Origin: Bacteroidales bacterium
GTDB taxonomy: Bacteria; Bacteroidota; Bacteroidia; Bacteroidales; Bacteroidaceae
Direction of reading: 5' to 3'
NCBI GenBank assembly: GCA_004555245.1
Contig: SFIS01000022.1
Coordinates: 1-44,937, forward strand
Length of the DNA: 44,937 nucleotides
The stretch's first letter is position 1. Each line of letters starts with the position of its first letter. Below the pieces are notes generated by a model, which was not told the origin of the DNA, ran no database searches, and saw nothing but the letters and a program-made list of their open reading frames with translations. A program made the translations under genes and the position numbers. Shown here in pieces: positions 16,743 through 24,107 of this stretch.

Positions 16743-18323
16743 TCATTCCTCCGGACCTCTCGCTATCTGCCTGCACATGATGCTGACTTCTGCGACAAGC
16801 AGGGCCGAGAAGATAATGATGAAGAGAACAAGCGTCGTGAGCACGCCGCCGGCATGCACATCGCTGACAGCCGTCCATGTAGGCATCATGTCCTGTATCG
16901 CCCACGGCTGACGGCCCATCTCCGCAACAATCCATCCCGCCTCGCTGCATATCCATGCCAGAGGTATCATCGCCACGGCAAGCATCTGCAGCCAGCGCAT
17001 CTTCTGTATGTCATATCTATAGACAACGAGCAGAACCAATGCGAAGAACGCGAGGAAGAGCGTGCCGAGCCCCACCATGACCCTGAACGCATAGAAGCAT
17101 ACGGGGATGTAAGGCACCAGCTGCCCGGCGTCTTTTATGAAGCCGTAGCCGAAATACGGCATATCCGCCTTCAGACTTGTGGCGAGAGCCTCAAGCTGGC
17201 GTTTGTCGTCAGAGGTCAGCGTCTTCGACGCGGCGATGTTGCGGTACGTCTGGAGGTTCTCGATGGCACGCTTGCCAATCTCCTGCTTCTCTTTCAGCGA
17301 CAGTGCCGTCGTGCCGTCAGGCTGCGTATATCCGCCGTCCACAATGTCCTTCACGCCGGGCACAAAGCCGTGGATGTCGCGTGTGGCAAGAAACGAGAGT
17401 GCGTATGGAGCCGCGATATGCAGAGGCGGCTCGCCACCCTTCTGCCATTCTGGCTGCTCGAACGGATTGACGGCAGCTATGACGGTCAGCGACTGGTCGG
17501 TGCTGCCCTCATACAACGCCTCCATGGCAGCCAGCTTCATCGGCTGTGTCTTAGCCACCATATAGGCAGAGCCGTCGCCCGTCTGCAACGTCAGCAGTAT
17601 GGCCACAAGCCCTACTATGCCCGCCACCTTTATGCTGCGCAGGGCAAGAGCGACATGACGGCGGCGGAGGAGATACCAACAGCTGACGCCAACGACAAAC
17701 AGCGCGCCCACTATCCACGCCGAAGAGACGGTGTGGCAGAACTTGTTGACGGCGAAAGGCGACAACGCCACGTCAAGAAACGAGGTCATCTCGTTGCGCA
17801 TCGTGTCCGGATTGAACTCGCAGCCCACTGGATACTGCATCCAGCTGTTAGCCACCAATATCCACCACGCGCTGAACGTCGCACCGATGCCCGTAAGCCA
17901 GGTGGAAGCCAGGTGGAAGCCGCGGCTCACCTTCTTCCAGCCGAAGAACATGACAGCGACAAAAGTGCTCTCCATAAAGAAGGCCACAATGCCCTCTATC
18001 GCCAGCGGAGCACCGAAGATGTCGCCGACAAACCAGGAATAGTTGCTCCAGTTGGTGCCGAACTCAAACTCAAGCACGATGCCCGTAGCCACGCCAATGG
18101 CAAAGTTTATACCGAACAGACGCTGCCAGAATTTTGCCGTCACAAGCCAGTCAACGCTCTTCGTACGGTAATAAATGGTTTCCATAATGCCCATGATCAA
18201 GGCAAGTCCCAAGGTCAACGGCACAAACAGCCAATGGTAGATGGCTGTCACGGCAAACTGCACACGAGCCCAGTCAACCGCCGACGAATCGATGTTCATC
18301 AAAATGTTCATTAGATGGTTCAT
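16743..18323 (-). CDS. cydA: cytochrome bd quinol oxidase subunit I
   Basis: A 526-residue heme-bearing subunit. Recognisable parts are the first helix with the axial His (VQFAVTAIYHWLFVPLTLGL), the quinol-loop area with GRQPWAIQDMMPT near residue 470, and the segment FHLASTWLTGIGATFSAWW. The periplasmic Q-loop (about 290-390) is of the longer type. The protein probably starts at one of three in-frame Met residues (MNHLMNILMNIDS); the first is given. Preceded by the DUF4492 gene and followed by cydB on the same strand. Confidence 0.96.
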   Translation of the reverse strand: MNHLMNILMNIDSSAVDWARVQFAVTAIYHWLFVPLTLGLALIMGIMETIYYRTKSVDWLVTAKFWQRLFGINFAIGVATGIVLEFEFGTNWSNYSWFVGDIFGAPLAIEGIVAFFMESTFVAVMFFGWKKVSRGFHLASTWLTGIGATFSAWWILVANSWMQYPVGCEFNPDTMRNEMTSFLDVALSPFAVNKFCHTVSSAWIVGALFVVGVSCWYLLRRRHVALALRSIKVAGIVGLVAILLTLQTGDGSAYMVAKTQPMKLAAMEALYEGSTDQSLTVIAAVNPFEQPEWQKGGEPPLHIAAPYALSFLATRDIHGFVPGVKDIVDGGYTQPDGTTALSLKEKQEIGKRAIENLQTYRNIAASKTLTSDDKRQLEALATSLKADMPYFGYGFIKDAGQLVPYIPVCFYAFRVMVGLGTLFLAFFALVLLVVYRYDIQKMRWLQMLAVAMIPLAWICSEAGWIVAEMGRQPWAIQDMMPTWTAVSDVHAGGVLTTLVLFIIIFSALLVAEVSIMCRQIARGPEE

Positions 18324-18363
18324 GCTATATTGGTATTAAAGTTAGTGATTCTCCATTCATGCT

Positions 18364-18582
18364 TCACTGGCGTTCTGTCATCTCCTTCATCACAAAGTCG
18401 GCCTCCCTGCCCTCCTCGGCATTCGACGAGAGGAAATCGGGAAAGAAAAGAAGTTTCATCACTACAAGGACAATGACCAACTTCAACAGGATAATCACCC
18501 AGAGAGTACGGCCCAATGTCATGTTGCGGAATCCGTCAACATACAAATCCGCCACCCTGCGCAAGATGTTCATGGCACTCAT
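18364..18582 (-). CDS. DUF4492 protein, cytochrome bd associated
   Basis: A 72-residue protein with one membrane helix (residues 24-46, LGRTLWVIILLKLVIVLVVM) and the N-terminal motif RRVADLYVDGFRNM typical of DUF4492. The family is found directly before cydA in Bacteroidetes and probably is a small accessory subunit, in the way CydX is in E. coli, although this is an inference. It ends 40 bases ahead of cydA and is the first gene of the operon. Start may also be the Met at 18573. Confidence 0.85.
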   Translation of the reverse strand: MSAMNILRRVADLYVDGFRNMTLGRTLWVIILLKLVIVLVVMKLLFFPDFLSSNAEEGREADFVMKEMTERQ

Positions 18583-18664
18583 GGTTTCATGCTGGTTTTT
18601 CGATACGCAAGCCGCATTCAGCCTCGCAAAGGTTTTAGTTATATATGAAATTGTTTTTCTAATC

Positions 18665-18696
18665 GCAAAATTAGTTTAATTTTCCAATACCGCCAA
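18665..18696 (-). promoter_or_regulatory. promoter of the cyd operon
   Basis: TAATTTTG (18665-18672) on the minus strand, with GTTG (18693-18696) 20 bases before it as a weak -33 match. Leader about 75 bases. Confidence 0.45.
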
Positions 18697-19130
18697 CAAT
18701 TCCGAGTGAATATTTGTTAATACAAAAGAAAAAAAGACATGACGGCGCAAACTTGCAGACATCAAGGCAGAACCGTCCCTACAGCCTCTCATGCAGACAG
18801 ACCAACAGTCAGCCTGCCGGCCATCAACGAGGTCAACGCCGCCATCTGTTTATGCATCTGCATACAAACCGGAGACAGGAAGGGAAAAATGTAGCAAAAA
18901 CAGCTGCGCACCCGGTGTCCGTCAGGTACACGCGACACACCGGCTTCCCGCAAGAAATTGTGATTTCAAATTCGCGAGAATCGCGCAGAAATCATCAGAG
19001 GTCAAGGCGGTGGCGTACAGACGCTGAATTTTACATTTCCCGCAACCATCTGTACACCAAAGCGTTAAACTAAAACAAAGCCCGGAAAGCAACTGTTTGT
19101 CGAAGAAAAAAGGCAATAAAAACGCCCAAA
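18697..19130. other. non-coding region
   Basis: No convincing gene. A 64-codon minus-strand frame at 18922-19116 is open but has no promoter or family signal. A short inverted repeat, GTACAGA (19015-19021) with TCTGTAC (19049-19055), occurs near the tandem repeat. Confidence 0.35.
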
Positions 19131-19262
19131 ACAGTCAATCTTGCATCGTAAAACAGTCAATTTCACGTTGCAAGACTGACTATCTCGCGCTGCAAGGTTG
19201 ACTATCTTGGGCTACAAAGTTGACTATCTTGGGCTGCAAAGTTGACTATCTTGGGTCGCAAG
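19131..19262. repeat. 22-bp tandem repeat, six units
   Basis: Six head-to-tail units of exactly 22 bases start at 19131, 19153, 19175, 19197, 19219 and 19241. The last three are nearly identical (core GACTATCTTGGGCTGCAA) and the first three more diverged (for example ACAGTCAATTTCACG). A seventh, degraded unit follows at 19263-19284. It lies in non-coding DNA between the cyd operon and the ATPase gene; 22 is not a multiple of three and no frame stays open across it in a meaningful way. Confidence 0.85.
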
Positions 19263-19470
19263 ACACTCAAGATGGTGCAACAGGAAGTCAGAGACGGCAT
19301 CCTGAAATGTTAATTTCAACCATTCCCGTTGTCAAGATTTTTCGCATTCCGGCACGCTTTTTTGCTGCATCGCAACAGAACGCGGACGGCCAGAATACGA
19401 GAAGAAAAATGTGACACACATACATTACAGGCGGATTCTACAACACGCCGGTATTTCATTGCCTTTCAAA

Positions 19471-20829
19471 TTAGAAGATGCAGTCACCTTCTGGTATTTC
19501 CGCCCGCTCTATACACATTATAAAATATATAGGCATATAGGTGACATTATCCTTTGTATATACTTCGCGTTCGTTGTCAAGCACTAAGCCCGAATGGATA
19601 TTGTACTCCTTGTCTGCCAGAAATTTGTCAAGTGCCTTGTGCGATGTAAAGTCCTTGCCAGACTTAATTTCAATAGGCAATACTGTCATTCCTGCCACAT
19701 TGTTTACAAGATAGTCAACCTCACCCTTCTTCGCGTTGTCATAATAGAAGAGGTCATGTCCATGTGCCTTCAGTTCCTGTGCAACCACACTCTCGTAAAC
19801 CGAACCGAGGTTTATGCTTCGTTCATCCTTCATTACAGGGGTTATATTGTATTCATACAATCGTCCCGTAAGCATTCCTACATCGTTCAGATACAGTTTC
19901 AGCAGATTCTTGTGAACTGACTCTGACAAAGGATATTTGGGATTGGAGATAGCATGTACATCAATGGCGATGCCTGATGATATGAGGTATTCAAACTCTT
20001 CGGAATACCATTCAAACCGGTCTCCCTTTTTGTCGCGGATGTCCTTTGCCACAATGCGCTTCTTCTTATTCTCCATCTGTGACACAATCATGTCATAGAT
20101 ACGGCGAATAAGGAGTTTCTTGCTTGACTCTTTCTCGTATTTGGCAGCATCTTCCTTGTAGAGGTTACGGATGGATTCCTGAACCGTCCGGACACGGACG
20201 ATGTTATGCGTTTCCAAGTAAGTGTTGACTGCATCAGGCAGACCGCCCACCAGCAGATACTTTCTGAACTCGCCCAACAGATTCAGGTGCTGTGCTTCAG
20301 AGAGAGAAAGCTGTCGCTTGTAGCAATCACGCACATAGTCAAGAGCCTCCCTGCCCCAACCTTCTGCCATCAGCCATTCCTCGAAGTCAAGCTGATACAT
20401 CTGCTTGCGGATGATGCTGCCAACAGGTATTGAAGCCGTATTGCGAAGGGCAATGCCGAGCAAACTGCCACTGGCTATGTAGGTGAACTTGCCTTCCTCA
20501 CGCAGGAATTTCAGCATGGTGAGATAATGAGGGTAGTGCTGTATCTCATCAAGGAATACAAGCGTGTCTGACTTGTCGCCCAATTTTCCACCTGCAACCA
20601 TGCTCAGAGTCATATAAAACTCGTCTGAATTACGAATACCGCGAAAGAGGCCGTCTTCTTCATCGTCCTTGACAAAGTTCACTTCGACAAAGTTCTTGTA
20701 GAGCCGATTGCCAACCTCGCGTATTATGTATGATTTGCCAATCTGCCTGGCACCTTCCACGACCATTATCTTGTCGTTGCCGGAGCGCAGATGTGCCTCA
20801 ATTTCTGTGCTGATTTTTCTGTAAAGCAT
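19471..20829 (-). CDS. AAA-family ATPase with DUF4143 domain
   Basis: A 452-residue protein. The N-terminal ATPase has Walker A in VVEGARQIGKSYIIREV (about residues 23-39) and Walker B in TLVFLDEIQHYP (about 90); the C-terminal half is the DUF4143 nuclease-like region with YESVVAQELKAHGHDLFYY, GEVDYLVNN and IEIKSGKDF. The E...D...E-x-K pattern resembles a PD-(D/E)xK nuclease fold. These proteins are very common, variable in number and of unknown function in gut Bacteroidales. I chose the ATG at 20829 because the frame upstream would start at TTG. No neighbouring partner gene is seen. Confidence 0.82.
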   Translation of the reverse strand: MLYRKISTEIEAHLRSGNDKIMVVEGARQIGKSYIIREVGNRLYKNFVEVNFVKDDEEDGLFRGIRNSDEFYMTLSMVAGGKLGDKSDTLVFLDEIQHYPHYLTMLKFLREEGKFTYIASGSLLGIALRNTASIPVGSIIRKQMYQLDFEEWLMAEGWGREALDYVRDCYKRQLSLSEAQHLNLLGEFRKYLLVGGLPDAVNTYLETHNIVRVRTVQESIRNLYKEDAAKYEKESSKKLLIRRIYDMIVSQMENKKKRIVAKDIRDKKGDRFEWYSEEFEYLISSGIAIDVHAISNPKYPLSESVHKNLLKLYLNDVGMLTGRLYEYNITPVMKDERSINLGSVYESVVAQELKAHGHDLFYYDNAKKGEVDYLVNNVAGMTVLPIEIKSGKDFTSHKALDKFLADKEYNIHSGLVLDNEREVYTKDNVTYMPIYFIMCIERAEIPEGDCIF

Positions 20830-20836
20830 AGTCAAT

Positions 20837-20917
20837 TTACACTTTTTCTTTATTTTTACGATTGCAAAATTACACTTTTTCTTTCATATACACATCATAA
20901 AATTACACTTTTTCTCT
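20837..20917 (-). promoter_or_regulatory. three phased repeats in the ATPase promoter region
   Basis: TTACACTTTTTCTTT occurs at 20837-20851, 20870-20884 and, with one change, 20903-20917, each 33 bases apart (about three helical turns). On the minus strand the middle copy contains the -7 element TAATTTTG (20865-20872). Phasing suggests binding sites for a regulator or tandem promoters. Confidence 0.5.
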
Positions 20918-20987
20918 TCACTTTAAACTTATTGAGGTCTTTCTTTATGATTTTGCACTGTATGCATAGCAAAATTTCTTTTTTTGC

Positions 20988-21062
20988 ATGAGGCTTACCA
21001 CATCCCAGAAGAAAAAGTACGAGAAGATGAAACAGGCACGTCAGAACAGAAGACAGAAGTAA
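20988..21062 (+). CDS. possible 24-aa basic peptide
   Basis: ATG at 20988 opens a frame reading MRLTTSQKKKYEKMKQARQN and then RRQK, stop at 21060-21062. It is strongly basic. There is no clear promoter. It could be a remnant of a gene end or a chance frame; it is recorded because the composition is unusual for this AT-rich spacer. Confidence 0.15.
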   Translation: MRLTTSQKKKYEKMKQARQNRRQK

Positions 21063-21097
21063 TATGTAATACTTTCTGAAACGCCCGTCATTCTACA

Positions 21098-21155
21098 TAT
21101 TTCAGTTGATGGGTAAACTGAAATACCTGTCAACTGAAATACCTGTCAACTGAAA
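21098..21155. repeat. repeat cluster beyond the GNAT gene
   Basis: TATTTCAGTTGA (21098-21109) and TCAACTGAAATA (21130-21141) form an inverted repeat, and CTGTCAACTGAAA-type units repeat directly every 15 bases to 21155. It lies downstream of the lpxB operon on the minus strand and may act as terminator; it shares GTCAACTGAAA with the 24076-24100 repeat. Confidence 0.5.
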
Positions 21156-21200
21156 ACACAACGAGAGAAAGTCTGGGCGAAGGCAAATCTTCTGCAGCGG

Positions 21201-21743
21201 CTAATGGCAGTCTGGAATGACGAGGCGTTTCTCCATCCATATCATGTCATACCATCTGTCGAATTTCTTTCCGCAAGTGTGGAAATGCGCCACTTTCTCG
21301 AATCCCATACTCTTATGGAACAGCATACTGTCGTTTGTGAGAAAAGCGTCGGGATGTTCTGTGTAGGCTATGCAGGCATTCATGTTTCTGATGCCTTGCC
21401 TGCGTAGTTCGTCTTCAAGTGCGTTGTAGAGCCTCTTCCCTACCCCGCTGCGCCGGCATGCCATGTCAACATATACTGTCGTCTCGACAGCCCATTGGTA
21501 GGCGGGGCGGTTTTTGAACGTGTCGGCATAGGCATAGCCCAGTATCTTCTTATCGCCGTTCTCCGCCACGAGATAGGGGAAGCGTGACGAGATGTCGGCG
21601 ATGCGGCGGCGGAACTCTTCTGCTGACGGCGTGTCATACTCGAAAGTGATGGCAGTATGCATGACATACGGGGCATAGACTGCCACCAATGCTGCTGCGT
21701 CGGCACCAGATACGGGGCGTATGTTGACTGTTTCGTTTTGCAT
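21201..21743 (-). CDS. GNAT-family N-acetyltransferase, phosphinothricin-acetyltransferase-like
   Basis: A 180-residue acetyl-CoA-dependent acetyltransferase. The start VNIRPVSGADAAALVAVYAPYV, the HTAITFEYDTPSAEEF segment, the acetyl-CoA-binding RRSGVGKRLYNALEDEL and FLTNDSMLFHKSMGFEKVAHF fit the Pat/YncA (MnaT) branch, whose substrates include amino-acid analogues such as methionine sulfone. The real substrate is unknown. It is the last gene of rsfS-ftsH-cdsA-lpxB-GNAT, 90 bases after lpxB. Confidence 0.85.
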   Translation of the reverse strand: MQNETVNIRPVSGADAAALVAVYAPYVMHTAITFEYDTPSAEEFRRRIADISSRFPYLVAENGDKKILGYAYADTFKNRPAYQWAVETTVYVDMACRRSGVGKRLYNALEDELRRQGIRNMNACIAYTEHPDAFLTNDSMLFHKSMGFEKVAHFHTCGKKFDRWYDMIWMEKRLVIPDCH

Positions 21744-21833
21744 GGGGAGGGTGTTATGTTGGCTTGTGTTGTTACGCTGAAGGAAACGGTAGCGATATCA
21801 TGTCTCTTGGCAAAGAGGAGGAGAAGGAGGAAA

Positions 21834-22997
21834 TCACTTTTGCTGCCTCAGTTTTTCTACGATGATGCGGGCCGCCTCGTCGGGAGCGGATGTTGAGCCT
21901 ATACGCTGATGCACCGCCGCATAGTTTCCGAGCATCTCTTCTCTGCGCCTGCCTCCGGGCAGGATATCGTTGAGGGCACTCACGATGTTGCTGACGGAGA
22001 AGGTGTCGGCAAAGAGTTCTTCAACCACAGGTTTGTCAGCTATGAGATTGACGAGAGAGATGTATCTGCACTTGATTACATGATTGAAAGCCCAGCGATA
22101 GATGCGTGGCAGGATGGTCTTGTAGCATACGACTTGCGGCACGCCGAACAGGGCGGTCTCGAGCGTGGCGGTGCCGCTTGTCACTATGGCTGCCGTGGCA
22201 TGGTGTAGAAGGGCGTAGGTCTGATTCTCGACACATCTCACCGGTGTGCCTGCGAGATATTTCTCATAGAGCGGGAGGTCTATCGACGGGGCACAAGCTA
22301 CGACAAACTGGCACCCGGAGAAGTGTCCCGCCGCCTCAAGCATAGCAGGCAGATTGTCAGAAATCTCATGACGGCGGCTGCCGGCAAGGAGGGCGACGAC
22401 GGGTTTGGAGGGGTCGAGACCGTTGCGGACACAGAAGTCGGCGAAAGGGATGTCATAGCCCGACTGGAAGGTACGGACTTCTTCTGCCGTCGGGTTGCCT
22501 ACGTAATGCACAGGATAGTGGTGGCGGTCTTCGAAGAAGGTCTTTTCAAAAGGCAGGATGCACAGCATCTCCTCTACATCACGCTTGAAATTCTTGACAC
22601 GCCACTCTTTCCATGCCCATATCTTGGGCGAGATATAATAGAATGTGTGTGGAAGAGGGGTAGCGTGTCTCTTGCGGTGGGATGTCAGGAAAGAGCAGAC
22701 CTTCAGGTTGAAGCCGGCATAATCGACGGGTATGACGGCATCGGGCTGCCACCGCACGATGTCACGCTTGCAGAGAGAAAGGTTCCGGAAGATGGTGCGG
22801 AGGTGTGTGATGACAGGCAGGAAGCCCATGAATGCCGTGTCGCGATAGTGGCGCACCATCTCGCCGCCCTCTGTCTGCATCTTGTCACCGCCGAAGAAAC
22901 GGAACTCCGCCTGCGGGTCGAGGACACGCAGCGAACGCATGAGACGCGAGGCATGAAGGTCGCCTGATGCCTCGCCTGCTATAATGTAATATTTCAT
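21834..22997 (-). CDS. lpxB: lipid-A-disaccharide synthase
   Basis: A 387-residue glycosyltransferase (family GT19) that joins UDP-diacylglucosamine and lipid X in lipid A synthesis, on the cytoplasmic side of the inner membrane. The start YYIIAGEASGDLHASRLMRSL is the family signature; later come the GFxEV-like area AFMGFLPVITHL, YYISPKIWAWKEWR and the nucleotide-binding TSGTATLETALFGVPQVV. It lies 57 bases after cdsA. Bacteroidales usually scatter lpx genes like this. Confidence 0.96.
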   Translation of the reverse strand: MKYYIIAGEASGDLHASRLMRSLRVLDPQAEFRFFGGDKMQTEGGEMVRHYRDTAFMGFLPVITHLRTIFRNLSLCKRDIVRWQPDAVIPVDYAGFNLKVCSFLTSHRKRHATPLPHTFYYISPKIWAWKEWRVKNFKRDVEEMLCILPFEKTFFEDRHHYPVHYVGNPTAEEVRTFQSGYDIPFADFCVRNGLDPSKPVVALLAGSRRHEISDNLPAMLEAAGHFSGCQFVVACAPSIDLPLYEKYLAGTPVRCVENQTYALLHHATAAIVTSGTATLETALFGVPQVVCYKTILPRIYRWAFNHVIKCRYISLVNLIADKPVVEELFADTFSVSNIVSALNDILPGGRRREEMLGNYAAVHQRIGSTSAPDEAARIIVEKLRQQK

Positions 22998-23054
22998 CTT
23001 TTGTGGACAACACCCCTTTCATAGCGTGACGGACGTCTGCATAGGGCTTGGATA

Positions 23055-23927
23055 TTATGAGAAATACTGTATCGAATACAGATAAATCACCGTGGCGGGG
23101 ATGGCGAGCAGTGACGAATCAAAACGGTCGAGCATGCCACCGTGTCCCGGGAGGATGTTCCCGGAATCCTTGATGCCTATGGTGCGTTTGATGAGCGATT
23201 CGACAAGGTCGCCCCATGTACCGAATACAGACACAACGACTCCCATGCCGACCCACTTCAGCGTCTCGCTGAGTGTGGGGTCTGGCGCGCCGTTGGCGAT
23301 TGCGTCAAAATAGCTTATGCCCACAGCGAGGAGGATGACAAAGATTCCGCCGCCTATGCTGCCCTCCCATGATTTCCCGGGCGAGATGCGGGGGAAGAGC
23401 TTGTGGCGGCCGAAGAGCGAACCCGAGCAATAGGCTCCGGTGTCGTTGGTCCACAGGAAGAGGAAGACGCTGAGGGGAATGAGTGTCGTGAAGGCGACAC
23501 CGTCGGCTGTCTGCTGAAACGCAAGGACATTGATTGTGGAAAACGGCAATGCGATATACATCTGCCCGAACATGGTGTATGCCCAGTTGGCTGGAGAATT
23601 GACGTTGCCGGTGTAAAGTTCGCTGACCATCAGATAGACGATGGTGAGGAGATAAGGGATAAAGACTTCTGCCGTCGAGGCTCCGCTGCAATATGTCGCC
23701 ATGGCGAGATGCAGGAAGACGGCGGCGGCAGTTGAAATGAAACGATTGACCTGTACGTCTTTTATGTGGTTGTTTACAAGCCCCGTATATTCCCATATCG
23801 TGGCTCCGGAAATGAAGGCAAACAGAACAATCATGGCTGTGGCATTGAGCAGGCCCGTCACCATGATGGCGACAAAGAATGCGCCTGTTATGGCACGGAC
23901 AATAAAGTTCTTCAGTTTTTCACTCAT
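23055..23927 (-). CDS. cdsA: phosphatidate cytidylyltransferase
   Basis: A 290-residue integral membrane enzyme that makes CDP-diacylglycerol from phosphatidate and CTP, the branch point for phospholipids. About seven to eight hydrophobic segments run from residue 10 on; the CdsA signature GTWGDLVESLIKRTIGIKDSGNILPGHGGMLDRFDS (quoted in part) holds the catalytic acidic residues near 240-270. Operon partner of ftsH and lpxB; a repeat-filled gap of 177 bases lies between it and ftsH. Confidence 0.95.
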   Translation of the reverse strand: MSEKLKNFIVRAITGAFFVAIMVTGLLNATAMIVLFAFISGATIWEYTGLVNNHIKDVQVNRFISTAAAVFLHLAMATYCSGASTAEVFIPYLLTIVYLMVSELYTGNVNSPANWAYTMFGQMYIALPFSTINVLAFQQTADGVAFTTLIPLSVFLFLWTNDTGAYCSGSLFGRHKLFPRISPGKSWEGSIGGGIFVILLAVGISYFDAIANGAPDPTLSETLKWVGMGVVVSVFGTWGDLVESLIKRTIGIKDSGNILPGHGGMLDRFDSSLLAIPATVIYLYSIQYFS

Positions 23928-23950
23928 ATTTGGTAATAGTTAATTAATTT

Positions 23951-24107
23951 ACAAGTTGACGGGGTGACAAGTTGACGAGTTGACAAGTTGATTCTTTCAG
24001 TTGACAAGCTGTATGCTCCGTGAACTCAGGAACTCAGGAAGCATTAATTTGTCAACTTGTAAAATAATCAAGAACCAACTTGTCAACTGAAAAGAACTAA
24101 CTTGTCA
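23951..24107. repeat. ACAAGTTGAC repeat cluster between cdsA and ftsH
   Basis: ACAAGTTGAC occurs at 23951-23960 and 23967-23976, with ACAAGTTGAT at 23983, and its complement GTCAACTTGT at 24051-24060. Two longer near-matching arms (about 27 bases, 23983-24008 and 24077-24104) face one another across CTCAGGAACTCAGG. The cluster reaches the ftsH stop codon. It would fold into a large branched hairpin in the transcript and looks like the element at 15465-15535. Confidence 0.65.

Noticed and set aside
16854..18314. 486-codon plus-strand ORF opposite cydA
   Set aside because: Antisense of cydA, whose heme-ligand and GRQPW regions are certain; composition is biased to H, R and Q as shadows often are.
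18922..19116. 64-codon minus-strand ORF with CGKCK motif
   Set aside because: It suggested a small metal-binding protein, but there is no promoter and the frame ends within a repeat-prone non-coding region.
19131..19262. CRISPR array
   Set aside because: The units are contiguous 22-mers with no spacers, and there are no cas genes.
19471..20829. Defence island around the AAA/DUF4143 ATPase
   Set aside because: Neighbours are housekeeping genes and no partner nuclease, toxin or methylase is adjacent.
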